NCBI RefSeq assembly: GCF_001672775.1
Contig: NZ_LZKJ01000087.1
Location: 1 to 64,000, forward strand
Reading direction: 5' to 3'
From: Mycobacterium kyorinense
GTDB lineage: Bacteria > Actinomycetota > Actinomycetes > Mycobacteriales > Mycobacteriaceae
Length of the DNA: 64,000 nucleotides
Under the pieces are notes generated by a model. The model worked only from the letters and a program-made list of their open reading frames with translations, ran no database searches and was not told where the DNA came from. The first letter of the stretch is position 1. Each line of letters opens with the position of its first letter. The position numbers and the translations under genes were made by a program. This document shows positions 18,459 to 25,999 of the stretch, in pieces.

Positions 18459-18935
18459 CTAATGACGGCTGCGCGATTGTGTGCCGCGAGACTGCCGCGC
18501 CGGCGCCCGCTTGGCCGGCGATGTGCGCCGCGCCGGTGACTTCTTCGCGGCCCCGGTCGATTTGGCCGGGCTCGACTTGGCCGGCGTCGACTTGGCCGGG
18601 GACGATTTGGCCGGCGATGCTGTGGCCGGCGCGGGGGTGATGTCGCGCGGACGATTCAGCTGCCGCAGCACCAGCGCTCCGCCGCCGACCGCCAACAACA
18701 CCGGCCACTCGACCAGGCCGCTGACGCCCAGAGCGCCCAGTGTCAACGCGGCCGCGGCCTTCGAGTGGCTGCCGCTGTCGATTCCGCGCTGGATGCCGGC
18801 CGCGGCTCCCGTTACGCCGCCGACGACGCCATTGACCGCCGCGCCGCCCACCGCACCCGCGGCGGCGGTCGTCGCCGCCGCCGCGCGACCCACCGTTCGC
18901 GTCACGCTGCGCACCGCGCCGCCGACGACACCCAT
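18459..18935 (-). CDS. Small membrane protein with Pro/Ala/Lys-repeat tail, paired with CtpH copy A (Rv0426c-like)
   Basis: 158 residues. The first half is Ala/Gly/Thr/Val-rich (ATTAAAGAVGGAAVNGVVGG), followed by a membrane helix with the conserved VEWPVLLAVGGGALVLRQLN. The second half is strongly basic: four SPAKS-type five-residue repeats and then RRTSPAKRAPARQSRGTQSR. That tail resembles histone-H1-like or ribosome/DNA-binding tails and should lie in the cytoplasm. It stops ten bases before the ATPase start, so the two are co-transcribed. The paralogue at 23468 has the same design and an almost identical last 15 residues. From position it corresponds to Rv0426c. Function unknown. Confidence 0.8.
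   Translation of the reverse strand: MGVVGGAVRSVTRTVGRAAAATTAAAGAVGGAAVNGVVGGVTGAAAGIQRGIDSGSHSKAAAALTLGALGVSGLVEWPVLLAVGGGALVLRQLNRPRDITPAPATASPAKSSPAKSTPAKSSPAKSTGAAKKSPARRTSPAKRAPARQSRGTQSRSRH
18558..18615 (-). repeat. Four in-frame 15-base repeats encoding SPAKS-type units
   Basis: The unit CGAYTTGGCCGGS (forward-strand notation) begins at 18558, 18573, 18588 and 18603, a period of exactly 15 bases or five codons. It lies inside the tail of the 18459-18935 gene. Copies differ at single positions, as expected for a replication-slippage array under coding constraint. Confidence 0.85.
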
Positions 18936-18981
18936 GGCGCCTATTGTTCCCGCGTTGACGACGGTTGTATACCCGCGAACT

Positions 18982-21900
18982 TCAGCCGACGGCCGACGCC
19001 AGGACTGCCTGGGTGCGGTCGGTGATGTCGCGGCCGTTGACGGTGTCGCTGGCGGACGAATCCGCGCCGTCGTGGCTTGTCGGCGTTTCCAAGCCCCACC
19101 GGCCGGCGGGCAGCCGAGTCGCGACGGCCAGCGCGGCGGTCGCCGCAGCCGCCGATCCCATCGCTTGGGCCCAGCCGATCGGGCCCACAGGCGTACAGCC
19201 CAGCAGCTGGCTGACCCCCGGCGTGCTGATCATCAGCATGAATGCGGCTAGCGACCCGGCCGAGGTGAGCAGCACCAGCGGCGCCTGCGAATCCACCAGG
19301 GTTTGGCCCAGCTCCGCGGACACCAATGCGATCAGTGCGACCGTGGAGGCACGTTGCGGCGTCCCGGTGACCGACGCCATCGTCCACGCCGCGGTGCCGG
19401 CCGCCGCGGTGATCGCCCCACGGACCGCCACCGCGCGCCACAGCTTGCGTTCGTCGATGCCCTGCCGGACGTGCTGGACCGGCCCGCTGGGTGTGCTGAC
19501 CGCCAGCGCCGTGGCCGGCAGGGCGTCGGTCAACGTGTTCATCAGCAGCAGTTGGCGGGTGTTCAGCGGCGAGTTGCCGGTGATCGCAGTGCCGATGACC
19601 GAGAAGATCACCTCGCCGGCGTTTCCGCCGAGCAAGCCGGCCACCGCCGCCTGCACGCCGCGCCACAGTCGGCGGCCTTCGTCGATGGCGGCCACCAGCG
19701 ACTCGATGCGGCCGTCGGTGAGCACCACGTCGGCGACGGTGTGGGCGGCGTCGCTGCCGCGGGCGACGACGCCGATGCCGATGGTGGCGGCCCGGATCGC
19801 CGCCGCGTCGTTGGCGCCGTCGCCCACCATGGCCGTCACCTGTCCGGCACGTTCCAGCGTCTGGACGATCTGCACCTTGTTCTCCGGTGTCATCCGGGCG
19901 AAGATCACCCGCTCGGACACCGCTCGCTCCTGATCTTTGCGGGACAACTCGTTCCACTCGGATCCGGTGATGACCTGATCCTCGGTGACCGGCAGGCCCA
20001 GTTCGGCCACGATCGCGGTGGCCGTGATCGGGTGGTCACCTGTAATCAGCCGGATGGCCACCCCCCGCTCGGTCAGGTCGGCCAGCAACTGCGGCGCTTC
20101 GGGTCGGGGGGTGTCCGCCAACCCGAGGAACCCGGTCAGCGTCAACCCGTCGTCGCACAGGGCCACGATGGTGTCTTCGTCAGCTTTGACCGCCCGAGCC
20201 TGTTGGGCGGTCAGCTTGCGCCGCGCCACCGCGATGACCCGCAATCCTTCCGCCGCCAGGTCACGCACCGTTTGATCCATGTCCGCGCCGACGTCCGGGC
20301 AGGCCGCCAACACCACTTCCGGTGCGCCCTTGACGGTCAACTCCGTTCCCGACACCGAGGCCGAGAAGGCCCGACCGGAGCGGAACGGCAAGTGGGCGTC
20401 CGGTTCAGACCAGTGGCCCGAACCGTTGGCCGCAGCCGCCGCTTCGACGATGGCCTGGTCGGTGGCGTGCGCGTGGGCGGCGCTCTCCGGCGCCGGTGCG
20501 GCCTGCGCGGCGCAATGCAACACGTCCTCGCGCGAATACGTCGACACCGGGTGCACGTGCGCGACCCGCAGCCGGTTTTCGCTCAGGGTGCCGGTCTTGT
20601 CGAAGCAGATCACTTCGACGCGGCCGAGCGCCTCCACCGATCGCGGCACACGCACCAGTGCGCCGGAACCGCTGAGCCGCTGAGCCGACGCGTGTTGGGC
20701 CAGTGTCGCCATCAGCGGCATCCCCTCCGGGACCGCGGCGATCGCGACCGCGATCGCGTTACCCAGCGCCTGGCGCAGACCCCCGCCGCGCAGCAGTCCG
20801 AGCGCGCCGACCAGCGCACCGCCGCCGACGCTGACCGGGAACGCCCGAGTGACGAGTTGACTGAGGTGATGCTGCAGGCCGACTTCGGGCAGATCCCCCG
20901 AAGCCAGCTCGGCCGCCCGCCGCGTCTGCGTGTCGGCGCCGACGGCGGTGACCAACGCGAGCGCGGTGCCCGCAACGACGGTGGTCCCGGCGTAGAGCAT
21001 GCAGCGACGGTCGGCGAGCTCTGCCCCGGGAGTCGCTTCGACCTGCTTGTCCACCGACAGCGACTCACCGGTCAGCGACGATTCGTCGACCTCGAGGTCC
21101 TGTTCGTCGATCACCCGAGCGTCGGCGGGCACCACTTCGTTGCTGCGCACCTCGATGAGATCGCCCGGCAGCAAATGCTCCGAGTTCACTTCGCTGTATG
21201 TCTGCGCGCCATCCGGGCCGACCGCGACTTTGCGGGCCGACGGGGTCTGTTGCGCCAGTAGGAGGTTCAGGCGGTTCTCGGCCCGCAGCCGTTGGGCGGC
21301 GGCGAGTATCGAGTTTCCGGTCAGCACCGTGCCGACCATCACCGCATCGATCGGCGACCCCAACATCGCGGTGGCCGCCGAACACAATGCCAACACCGGG
21401 GTCAGCGGGTCCGATAACTCCGCCTGGACGGCCTTGACGAACTGCCAGACCGCGTTGGGCGGCGCTGCGCTCGCTTGTGCGTCACCGCGGGCCACCTGTG
21501 CCTCTGCCGCGGAGTCGGCCGGCGCCAGCAGCTCGCGGACCTGCTCGACCGACATCGCGTGCCACTCGTAGGCCGGCGCCGGCCTCGGTGACGGCACCCG
21601 GACCACGTCGCGGGCCAGCAGGTAACCCGAGAGCATGCCGGCCGCGGCACCGAGTGTCACCGGCCCGGGTCCGTGCCCGCGCCCACGGCGCAAACCCCGA
21701 ACGCCGGGCACCATCAGCAGCGCCCCCAGCGACGACGCGCCGGTGGAGATCGCGATGCCGCGCTCGGTTGCGGCCCTGGCGGCGGGCAGCGCGCGCAGCA
21801 CCTGCCACGCGCCGGCCAGGTCGGCCAGGATCAGATCCGCGCCCCACGGCGGCGCGGCTTCGCCGGTGGGCATGACGCCTAACGCCACGTCGGCGCGGGA

Positions 21901-23460
21901 AAGCGCTTGTGCGCCGGTCGATGACAGCACCGCAACGGTGCGGCCGGTCTGTTGCAGGTCGGCCACCGCGTCGGCCAGCGCGTCGTCGATGGCGCCGTCC
22001 TGGACCGGCCGGATGTCGTCGAAGGCGGGCCGCAACTCGCCGAGGATGTCGGCGTTGACGGTGACCATCTCCGTGCCGGACGCGCGTGCCTCGGCCACCA
22101 CGGCCGACGCCAACGGCTGCTGGGCGGGCAGGATGAGCGCCTCGACTGCACCGTTTTGTTTGGATTTGCGGGTCGTCATCCCGGGCACCGGATGCCAACC
22201 GGGACGCAGGCCGGACTGCTCGAGCAGGCGTTGCGCGTTTTCCCAGGCCTCGGTCAGTTCGCCGTCGCGGGCACCGCGGACCCGCGCCACGCGCAGGGTG
22301 TCATCGCACAACGTGCGGGGGTCGATGAGCAGTGCGTCGACCTTGTCGAGGCGTCGCAAGCTCTCGGGTCGCAACGGCAACACCGCATGCCGGTCGGCCA
22401 GGCCTTGGCCAAGCGTCGCCGCGAAGGACTCGCGGGTGGTGCGCATGGCCTTGGGGGCGGTGACCACCGCGGCCGTCGCCGCCATGTCGACGTTGCGGGT
22501 AAGCGCGCCGACCAGTGCAGTGCCCAGCACCTGGACGACGGCAACGCGCTTGGTGTGCCGTTCGACCGGCCCGTCCGGCGCCGGCGCCGGACGTGACGGC
22601 CGGTGAACCTCGGTGTGGTCGGCGTGCTTGGCCAGCTCCGGTTCGTAGCGGGCCCAGGCCTGCGCTTCGGCGCGGCACTCGGCGGCCTTGAGCGCCTGCA
22701 TCATCAGGTCCACCGACAGCGATGCCGGGGACAAGGTGACGATGTGCGCGATCGTGGTGGCCGTCGACAGCACGGTGTCCGTCGCGGTGGTGCCGATTCG
22801 GTCCTCGAGTTGGCGGCGCAGCCAGGGCTGGTAGTTGGCGATCGCCGCGGCGGCGTCGACGGCGGTCGGGAGGCGCGGCCACCGCAGCGTCCGTCCCACC
22901 AGCGCGATGCCCAGGCCCGCTGCGTTCAGGCCCACCATTGCGCCGGTGGTCGCCAGCAACAGGCCGTCGCCGGGCAGGCTGCCTGCCCTGGTGGCGGCGC
23001 CGTCGGTCGAGCGGCAGCGCTTTTCGGCGTCGTCGACCACCGGACACAGGTTTCGCAGCGACGCCTGCTCGCCGTCGATTTCGACGACCACCCGCGACAG
23101 TGTGCGGCTCAGGCTGGCCGAGGCGACGCCGGGCTGTGTCAGCAGGGCGTCGACCACCGCGCGGCCGCGTTCGTCGCCGGCGGGGCCGTTCAGCCCGCGC
23201 ACCTCGATCCATGCCCGGTTGTCACCGCGCCAGCAGCGCCGGGTCAGCGTGGAGCCGGAAGCCTCGCCGGACAGGATCTTGGCGCCTTGGCGGACCGGAA
23301 TGGTCGCGATGTCGAAAGCGGCCGACGCCACCGTTCCCACGGTCTCGGTGGCAGCTGCCGCGCCCTGCATCGTCGCGCCGACGAGCGCGGTGGTTGCCTG
23401 CATTCCTTTTGCGGCCGCGCGCAGCGGCATGGAAAGTTGCACGGATTCGACGGTACGCAA
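18982..23460 (-). CDS. ctpH: Giant P-type cation-transporting ATPase, CtpH-like, copy B
   Basis: 1,492 residues, paralogous to copy A along its whole length. Catalytic motifs: TGES 797-800, PEGMP 911-915, DKTGT with Asp954, then KGAPE and GDGAND. The pseudo-core is again present in the N-terminal half: LRPESLRRLDKVDALLIDPR with Asp380 where an active ATPase has DKTGT, and VLSSTGAQALSRADVALGVM where it has GDGxNDAxAL. An HMA-like domain (about 80-150) lacks the metal cysteines. The chain is longer at the N-terminus by an Ala/Thr-rich segment and differs from copy A at the C-terminal tail. It follows its own small protein gene by seven bases. Confidence 0.92.
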   Translation of the reverse strand: MRTVESVQLSMPLRAAAKGMQATTALVGATMQGAAAATETVGTVASAAFDIATIPVRQGAKILSGEASGSTLTRRCWRGDNRAWIEVRGLNGPAGDERGRAVVDALLTQPGVASASLSRTLSRVVVEIDGEQASLRNLCPVVDDAEKRCRSTDGAATRAGSLPGDGLLLATTGAMVGLNAAGLGIALVGRTLRWPRLPTAVDAAAAIANYQPWLRRQLEDRIGTTATDTVLSTATTIAHIVTLSPASLSVDLMMQALKAAECRAEAQAWARYEPELAKHADHTEVHRPSRPAPAPDGPVERHTKRVAVVQVLGTALVGALTRNVDMAATAAVVTAPKAMRTTRESFAATLGQGLADRHAVLPLRPESLRRLDKVDALLIDPRTLCDDTLRVARVRGARDGELTEAWENAQRLLEQSGLRPGWHPVPGMTTRKSKQNGAVEALILPAQQPLASAVVAEARASGTEMVTVNADILGELRPAFDDIRPVQDGAIDDALADAVADLQQTGRTVAVLSSTGAQALSRADVALGVMPTGEAAPPWGADLILADLAGAWQVLRALPAARAATERGIAISTGASSLGALLMVPGVRGLRRGRGHGPGPVTLGAAAGMLSGYLLARDVVRVPSPRPAPAYEWHAMSVEQVRELLAPADSAAEAQVARGDAQASAAPPNAVWQFVKAVQAELSDPLTPVLALCSAATAMLGSPIDAVMVGTVLTGNSILAAAQRLRAENRLNLLLAQQTPSARKVAVGPDGAQTYSEVNSEHLLPGDLIEVRSNEVVPADARVIDEQDLEVDESSLTGESLSVDKQVEATPGAELADRRCMLYAGTTVVAGTALALVTAVGADTQTRRAAELASGDLPEVGLQHHLSQLVTRAFPVSVGGGALVGALGLLRGGGLRQALGNAIAVAIAAVPEGMPLMATLAQHASAQRLSGSGALVRVPRSVEALGRVEVICFDKTGTLSENRLRVAHVHPVSTYSREDVLHCAAQAAPAPESAAHAHATDQAIVEAAAAANGSGHWSEPDAHLPFRSGRAFSASVSGTELTVKGAPEVVLAACPDVGADMDQTVRDLAAEGLRVIAVARRKLTAQQARAVKADEDTIVALCDDGLTLTGFLGLADTPRPEAPQLLADLTERGVAIRLITGDHPITATAIVAELGLPVTEDQVITGSEWNELSRKDQERAVSERVIFARMTPENKVQIVQTLERAGQVTAMVGDGANDAAAIRAATIGIGVVARGSDAAHTVADVVLTDGRIESLVAAIDEGRRLWRGVQAAVAGLLGGNAGEVIFSVIGTAITGNSPLNTRQLLLMNTLTDALPATALAVSTPSGPVQHVRQGIDERKLWRAVAVRGAITAAAGTAAWTMASVTGTPQRASTVALIALVSAELGQTLVDSQAPLVLLTSAGSLAAFMLMISTPGVSQLLGCTPVGPIGWAQAMGSAAAATAALAVATRLPAGRWGLETPTSHDGADSSASDTVNGRDITDRTQAVLASAVG

Positions 23461-23467
23461 TCGCGAA

Positions 23468-23926
23468 TTAGCGACGGCTGCGCGACTGCGTGCCGCGTGA
23501 TTGCCGTGCCGGCGCGCGCTTGGATGGAGACTTTTGTCGTGCCGGGGCTTTCGCCGCGGTCGATTTGGCGGGGCGGGTCGATTTGGTGGGCCCCGACTTG
23601 GCCGGAGTCGCCTTGGCCGGTGCGGACGTCGTGTCGCGCGTACGGTTCATCCGCCGCAGCACCAACGCGCCACCACCGACGGCCAGCAGCACCGGCCACT
23701 CGACCAAACCTGTGGCGCCCAGGGCGCCCAACGTCAGTGCGGCCGCTGCCGTCTTGCGATTTTCGCCAGTGAGGCCGCGCTGGATGCCGGTTGCGGCGCC
23801 CGTCACACCGCCGGCGACACCATTGACCACGGCACCGCCTACCGCGTTCGCGGCGGCCGTGGTTGTCGTTGCCGCGCGGCCCACTGTTCGCCGCATGTTG
23901 CGTACTGTGCCGTCGACGACACCCAT
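23468..23926 (-). CDS. Small membrane protein with basic Pro/Ala/Lys tail, paired with CtpH copy B
   Basis: 152 residues. Same plan as the protein at 18459: MGVVDGTVRNMRRTVGRAAT, a small-residue-rich region, the VEWPVLLAVGGGALVLRRMN helix, and a basic tail (KATPAKSGPTKSTRPAKSTA) ending RAPARQSRGTQSRSRR. Two ATGs are adjacent; the second (23926) is chosen because AAGGAG is five bases away and it matches the paralogue's start. It is the first gene of the duplicated ATPase region. The five-residue periodicity is weaker here than in the other copy, so the slippage array probably expanded after duplication. Confidence 0.8.
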   Translation of the reverse strand: MGVVDGTVRNMRRTVGRAATTTTAAANAVGGAVVNGVAGGVTGAATGIQRGLTGENRKTAAAALTLGALGATGLVEWPVLLAVGGGALVLRRMNRTRDTTSAPAKATPAKSGPTKSTRPAKSTAAKAPARQKSPSKRAPARQSRGTQSRSRR

Positions 23927-24062
23927 CATGACTCCTTGACGTTTGACTGTTTCTCGCGTTTGCGCCGGTGATGTCCGGACGCGCGCAGAGTTCACCCGAT
24001 GAATTCGATTGTGTGCGCGTTCGTCGCTGTCGTGGGCCGCGGCGGCCGAACGCATAGACAAC

Positions 24063-24953
24063 TCATATACAAGCGTCGCGCACGTCCACGAGCACCGGCG
24101 CGTGATCGCTGGGCGCTTTGCCTTTGCGTTCGTCGCGGACAATCTGGGCGTCGGTGACCCGGTCGGCCAGGGCGGGTGAGGCGAGAATGAAGTCGATGCG
24201 CATGCCCCGCCGTTTGGGGAACGCCAGCTGGGTGTAGTCCCAGTAGGTGTACACGCCCGGGCCGGGCGTGAAAGGCCGCACCACGTCAGTGAATTGCGCG
24301 TCGACGATGGCGTCGAACGCTTTGCGTTCGGGCTCGGAGACATGCGTGCAGCCCTGGTAGTACTCGACGCTCCAGACGTCCTCGTCGGTGGGGGCGATAT
24401 TCCAGTCGCCCACCAGCGCGATCGGCGCCGACGGATCGGTGCGAAGCCAGCCCTCCGCCGTATCACGCAGCGCGGCAAGCCAATCGAGCTTATACCTGTA
24501 ATGCGGATCACCCAAAGCGCGTCCGTTGGGCACGTAGAGGCTCCACACTCGCACTCCGCCGCAGGTGGCGCCCAACGCGCGGGCTTCAGCCGCGGCCTCT
24601 AGTTCGGGTTTGCTGCTCCAGGTGGGCTGGCCGTCGAAGCCGACCTCGATGTCGTCAAGGCCGACCCGCGATGCGATCGCCACGCCGTTCCATTGGTTGA
24701 ACCCGCAATGCGCCACCTCGTAGCCCAATTCGAAGAACGGCATTGTGGGGAACTGCTCGTCGGCGCATTTGGTCTCCTGCATGGCAAGTACGTCGACTTC
24801 GGCGCGTTGCAGCCAATCGAGCACCCGGTCCAAACGGGAGCGAATCGAATTCACGTTCCAGGTCGCCAGCCGCAGCAGCGGCGATCGCGAGCGCGCCAAA
24901 GGGCGCTGGGGGCACCTCCCGCTTGCGGGGGACGGGTCGTCGCCATCAATCAT
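24063..24953 (-). CDS. xthA: Exodeoxyribonuclease III / AP endonuclease
   Basis: 296 residues. Exonuclease III cuts 5' of abasic sites and degrades duplex DNA from the 3' end in base excision repair. Motifs in order: LATWNVNSIRSR, AMQETK (metal-binding Glu), SLYVPNGR, VGDWNIAPTDEDV, GMRIDFILAS and the terminal SDHAPVLVD (catalytic Asp-His). About 26 residues precede the usual core start (RLATWN). Part of that extension is encoded by a GC-rich palindromic stretch, and no alternative start codon lies nearer the core. A leaderless -10 box sits six bases before the ATG, which supports this start. Confidence 0.93.
   Translation of the reverse strand: MIDGDDPSPASGRCPQRPLARSRSPLLRLATWNVNSIRSRLDRVLDWLQRAEVDVLAMQETKCADEQFPTMPFFELGYEVAHCGFNQWNGVAIASRVGLDDIEVGFDGQPTWSSKPELEAAAEARALGATCGGVRVWSLYVPNGRALGDPHYRYKLDWLAALRDTAEGWLRTDPSAPIALVGDWNIAPTDEDVWSVEYYQGCTHVSEPERKAFDAIVDAQFTDVVRPFTPGPGVYTYWDYTQLAFPKRRGMRIDFILASPALADRVTDAQIVRDERKGKAPSDHAPVLVDVRDACI
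24907..24932. repeat. GC-rich short palindromic repeat inside the 5' end of xthA
   Basis: The stretch reads GGGGGCACCTCCCGC followed by TTGCGGGGGA, with CCCGC/GCGGG arms around TT. It resembles a short dispersed GC-rich repeat that I remember from slow-growing mycobacterial genomes. Only one copy was noticed in this window. It encodes part of the non-conserved N-terminal extension of XthA. Confidence 0.4.
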
Positions 24954-24959
24954 GGCTAC

Positions 24960-24965
24960 AGCGTA
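24960..24965 (-). promoter_or_regulatory. Candidate -10 box for leaderless xthA mRNA
   Basis: Reverse-strand TACGCT (TANNNT) is followed by GTAGCC and the ATG at 24953, six-base spacing. It forms a divergent pair with the forward TATGTT box 29 bases away. Confidence 0.5.
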
Positions 24966-24993
24966 GGTCGGTGCAGCGATTGCACCGTGAGAT

Positions 24994-24999
24994 TATGTT
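24994..24999 (+). promoter_or_regulatory. Candidate -10 box for leaderless transcription from 25007
   Basis: TATGTT is followed by seven bases and then the GTG at 25007. It supports this GTG as a true start of the small gene that is too short to stand out by length. Confidence 0.45.
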
Positions 25000-25006
25000 T
25001 GGTCGT

Positions 25007-25117
25007 GTGAGCGGACGCAGGCTGGCCCAGCTGTGTCTGACGGTGTTGTGTGTCGCGGAGGCGGCCGCTGGCGTCGTTGTCGCGTGGCGCATTGATGAGC
25101 GGTCACAGGCTTGTTGA
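25007..25117 (+). CDS. Short membrane/signal peptide ORF, 5' part of a probable split gene
   Basis: 36 codons from GTG 25007 to TGA 25115-25117, encoding a basic start (VSGRRLAQ) and one hydrophobic helix (LCLTVLCVAEAAAGVVVAW), then RIDERSQAC. This looks like a signal peptide or N-terminal anchor with nothing attached. The next frame, open from 25111, encodes a soluble helical segment lacking any N-terminal anchor. Either a one-step frameshift has split one secreted or anchored protein of about 105 residues, or the two are translationally coupled across the TTGTTGA overlap. I favour the frameshift. A leaderless promoter box precedes it. Confidence 0.5.
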   Translation: MSGRRLAQLCLTVLCVAEAAAGVVVAWRIDERSQAC

Positions 25118-25320
25118 CCGCGCCCAGTCTGTCAGTCCACGCGCAACGAGCTGCGGCGCTGGCACGGGAATTCCTGAAAGACGCGAAGCAGATGAACGAC
25201 GAGATGGACAAACAAGACCCGTTGAAACCGAAATTGCCGGCATCGGCGAAAGCGGTGGCCCAGGCTAACCGCGAGTTCGACAACGAAATGAGCGCCCTGG
25301 CACACGCTTGCCCGGCCTGA
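25111..25320 (+). CDS. Small helical protein, 3' part of the probable split gene
   Basis: 69 codons if started at TTG 25111: MLTAPSLSVHAQRAAALARE, then FLKDAKQMNDEMDKQDPLKP, then an amphipathic helical end finishing AHACPA. It is charged and probably extracytoplasmic if joined to the hydrophobic segment encoded by 25007-25117. There is no independent promoter or ribosome site. The TTG pair overlaps the upstream stop, so expression would require re-initiation or a frameshift. No family recognised. Confidence 0.5.
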   Translation: MLTAPSLSVHAQRAAALAREFLKDAKQMNDEMDKQDPLKPKLPASAKAVAQANREFDNEMSALAHACPA

Positions 25321-25414
25321 CCCCCGACAGCCAGATAATGGCGGGATGGCTCCACCGGTGCTCATCGCTGGCTTCTCTATACCGACCCCAGATAGACCAG
25401 AACACCAAAACCGC

Positions 25415-25876
25415 TCATCCCGAGCGTGATTCGAGGCCCTGCGGATCATCAACGGCGTTGATGGTGCCCCATCCGATTGAGTCGCACTTGGCGAAGTCGA
25501 GTTGCTCATCGAGCCCGGCGGTGTTGTCGACGATGTAAGCCACATACACGGGAAAGTTCTTCATCCCAGCATGAATCCGGGTTCCCGCCTGTAGACTCGC
25601 GATGACGATCGCCGGTACCCAGACGAACTGCCCGACGTCATCGACGGCGATGAACTCCGGTTGTGGTCGGTCCCAGTCGAATTGGGCCGAGGGATGGTAT
25701 TTGACAGGTTCCGTGAAGATCGCCGAGAAGTAGTCATCGCGATCCGGGCCGGGGATACGGCGAGCAATCCGGGCGGTGCGGGGTAACTGCGCCTTGAGGT
25801 CGGGAACCGCATGCAACTCCCCGAACCCGGTCTGGTCGTAGTCGATGTCGACGAGCTCGAAACTCGCCACGCTCAC
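25415..25876 (-). CDS. Hypothetical protein, no recognised domain
   Basis: 153 residues, soluble, no signal peptide, starting from a GTG at 25876. It contains ARRIPGPDRDDYFSAIFTEP, FIAVDDVGQFVWVPAIVIAS and an acidic C-terminal part (DEQLDFAKCDSIGWGTINAV). Composition and codon use look like a real gene. I do not recognise a family. It is divergent from the sensor kinase at 26000 across 123 bases and not obviously in an operon. Confidence 0.6.
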   Translation of the reverse strand: MSVASFELVDIDYDQTGFGELHAVPDLKAQLPRTARIARRIPGPDRDDYFSAIFTEPVKYHPSAQFDWDRPQPEFIAVDDVGQFVWVPAIVIASLQAGTRIHAGMKNFPVYVAYIVDNTAGLDEQLDFAKCDSIGWGTINAVDDPQGLESRSG

Positions 25877-25987
25877 CCCCGTTCACCGACGCGTGGGCTC
25901 GACGCTACACCCGCCTGCGGGACGCCCACGTTGGCGATCGGTGATGCCGCGACCCGCGTCCTAGGCATTCGCGCCGTCGTCGATGCC

Positions 25988-25993
25988 TATGCT
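25988..25993 (+). promoter_or_regulatory. Candidate -10 box for leaderless sensor kinase mRNA
   Basis: TATGCT (TANNNT) is followed by GGGCCC and the GTG at 26000. The spacing of six supports this GTG against the upstream in-frame codons. Confidence 0.5.
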
Positions 25994-25999
25994 GGGCCC

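Noticed and set aside
18558..18615. Regular direct repeats suggestive of a CRISPR or minisatellite
   Set aside because: Period is only 15 bases with no unique spacers and no cas genes; the repeats encode in-frame SPAKS-type units.
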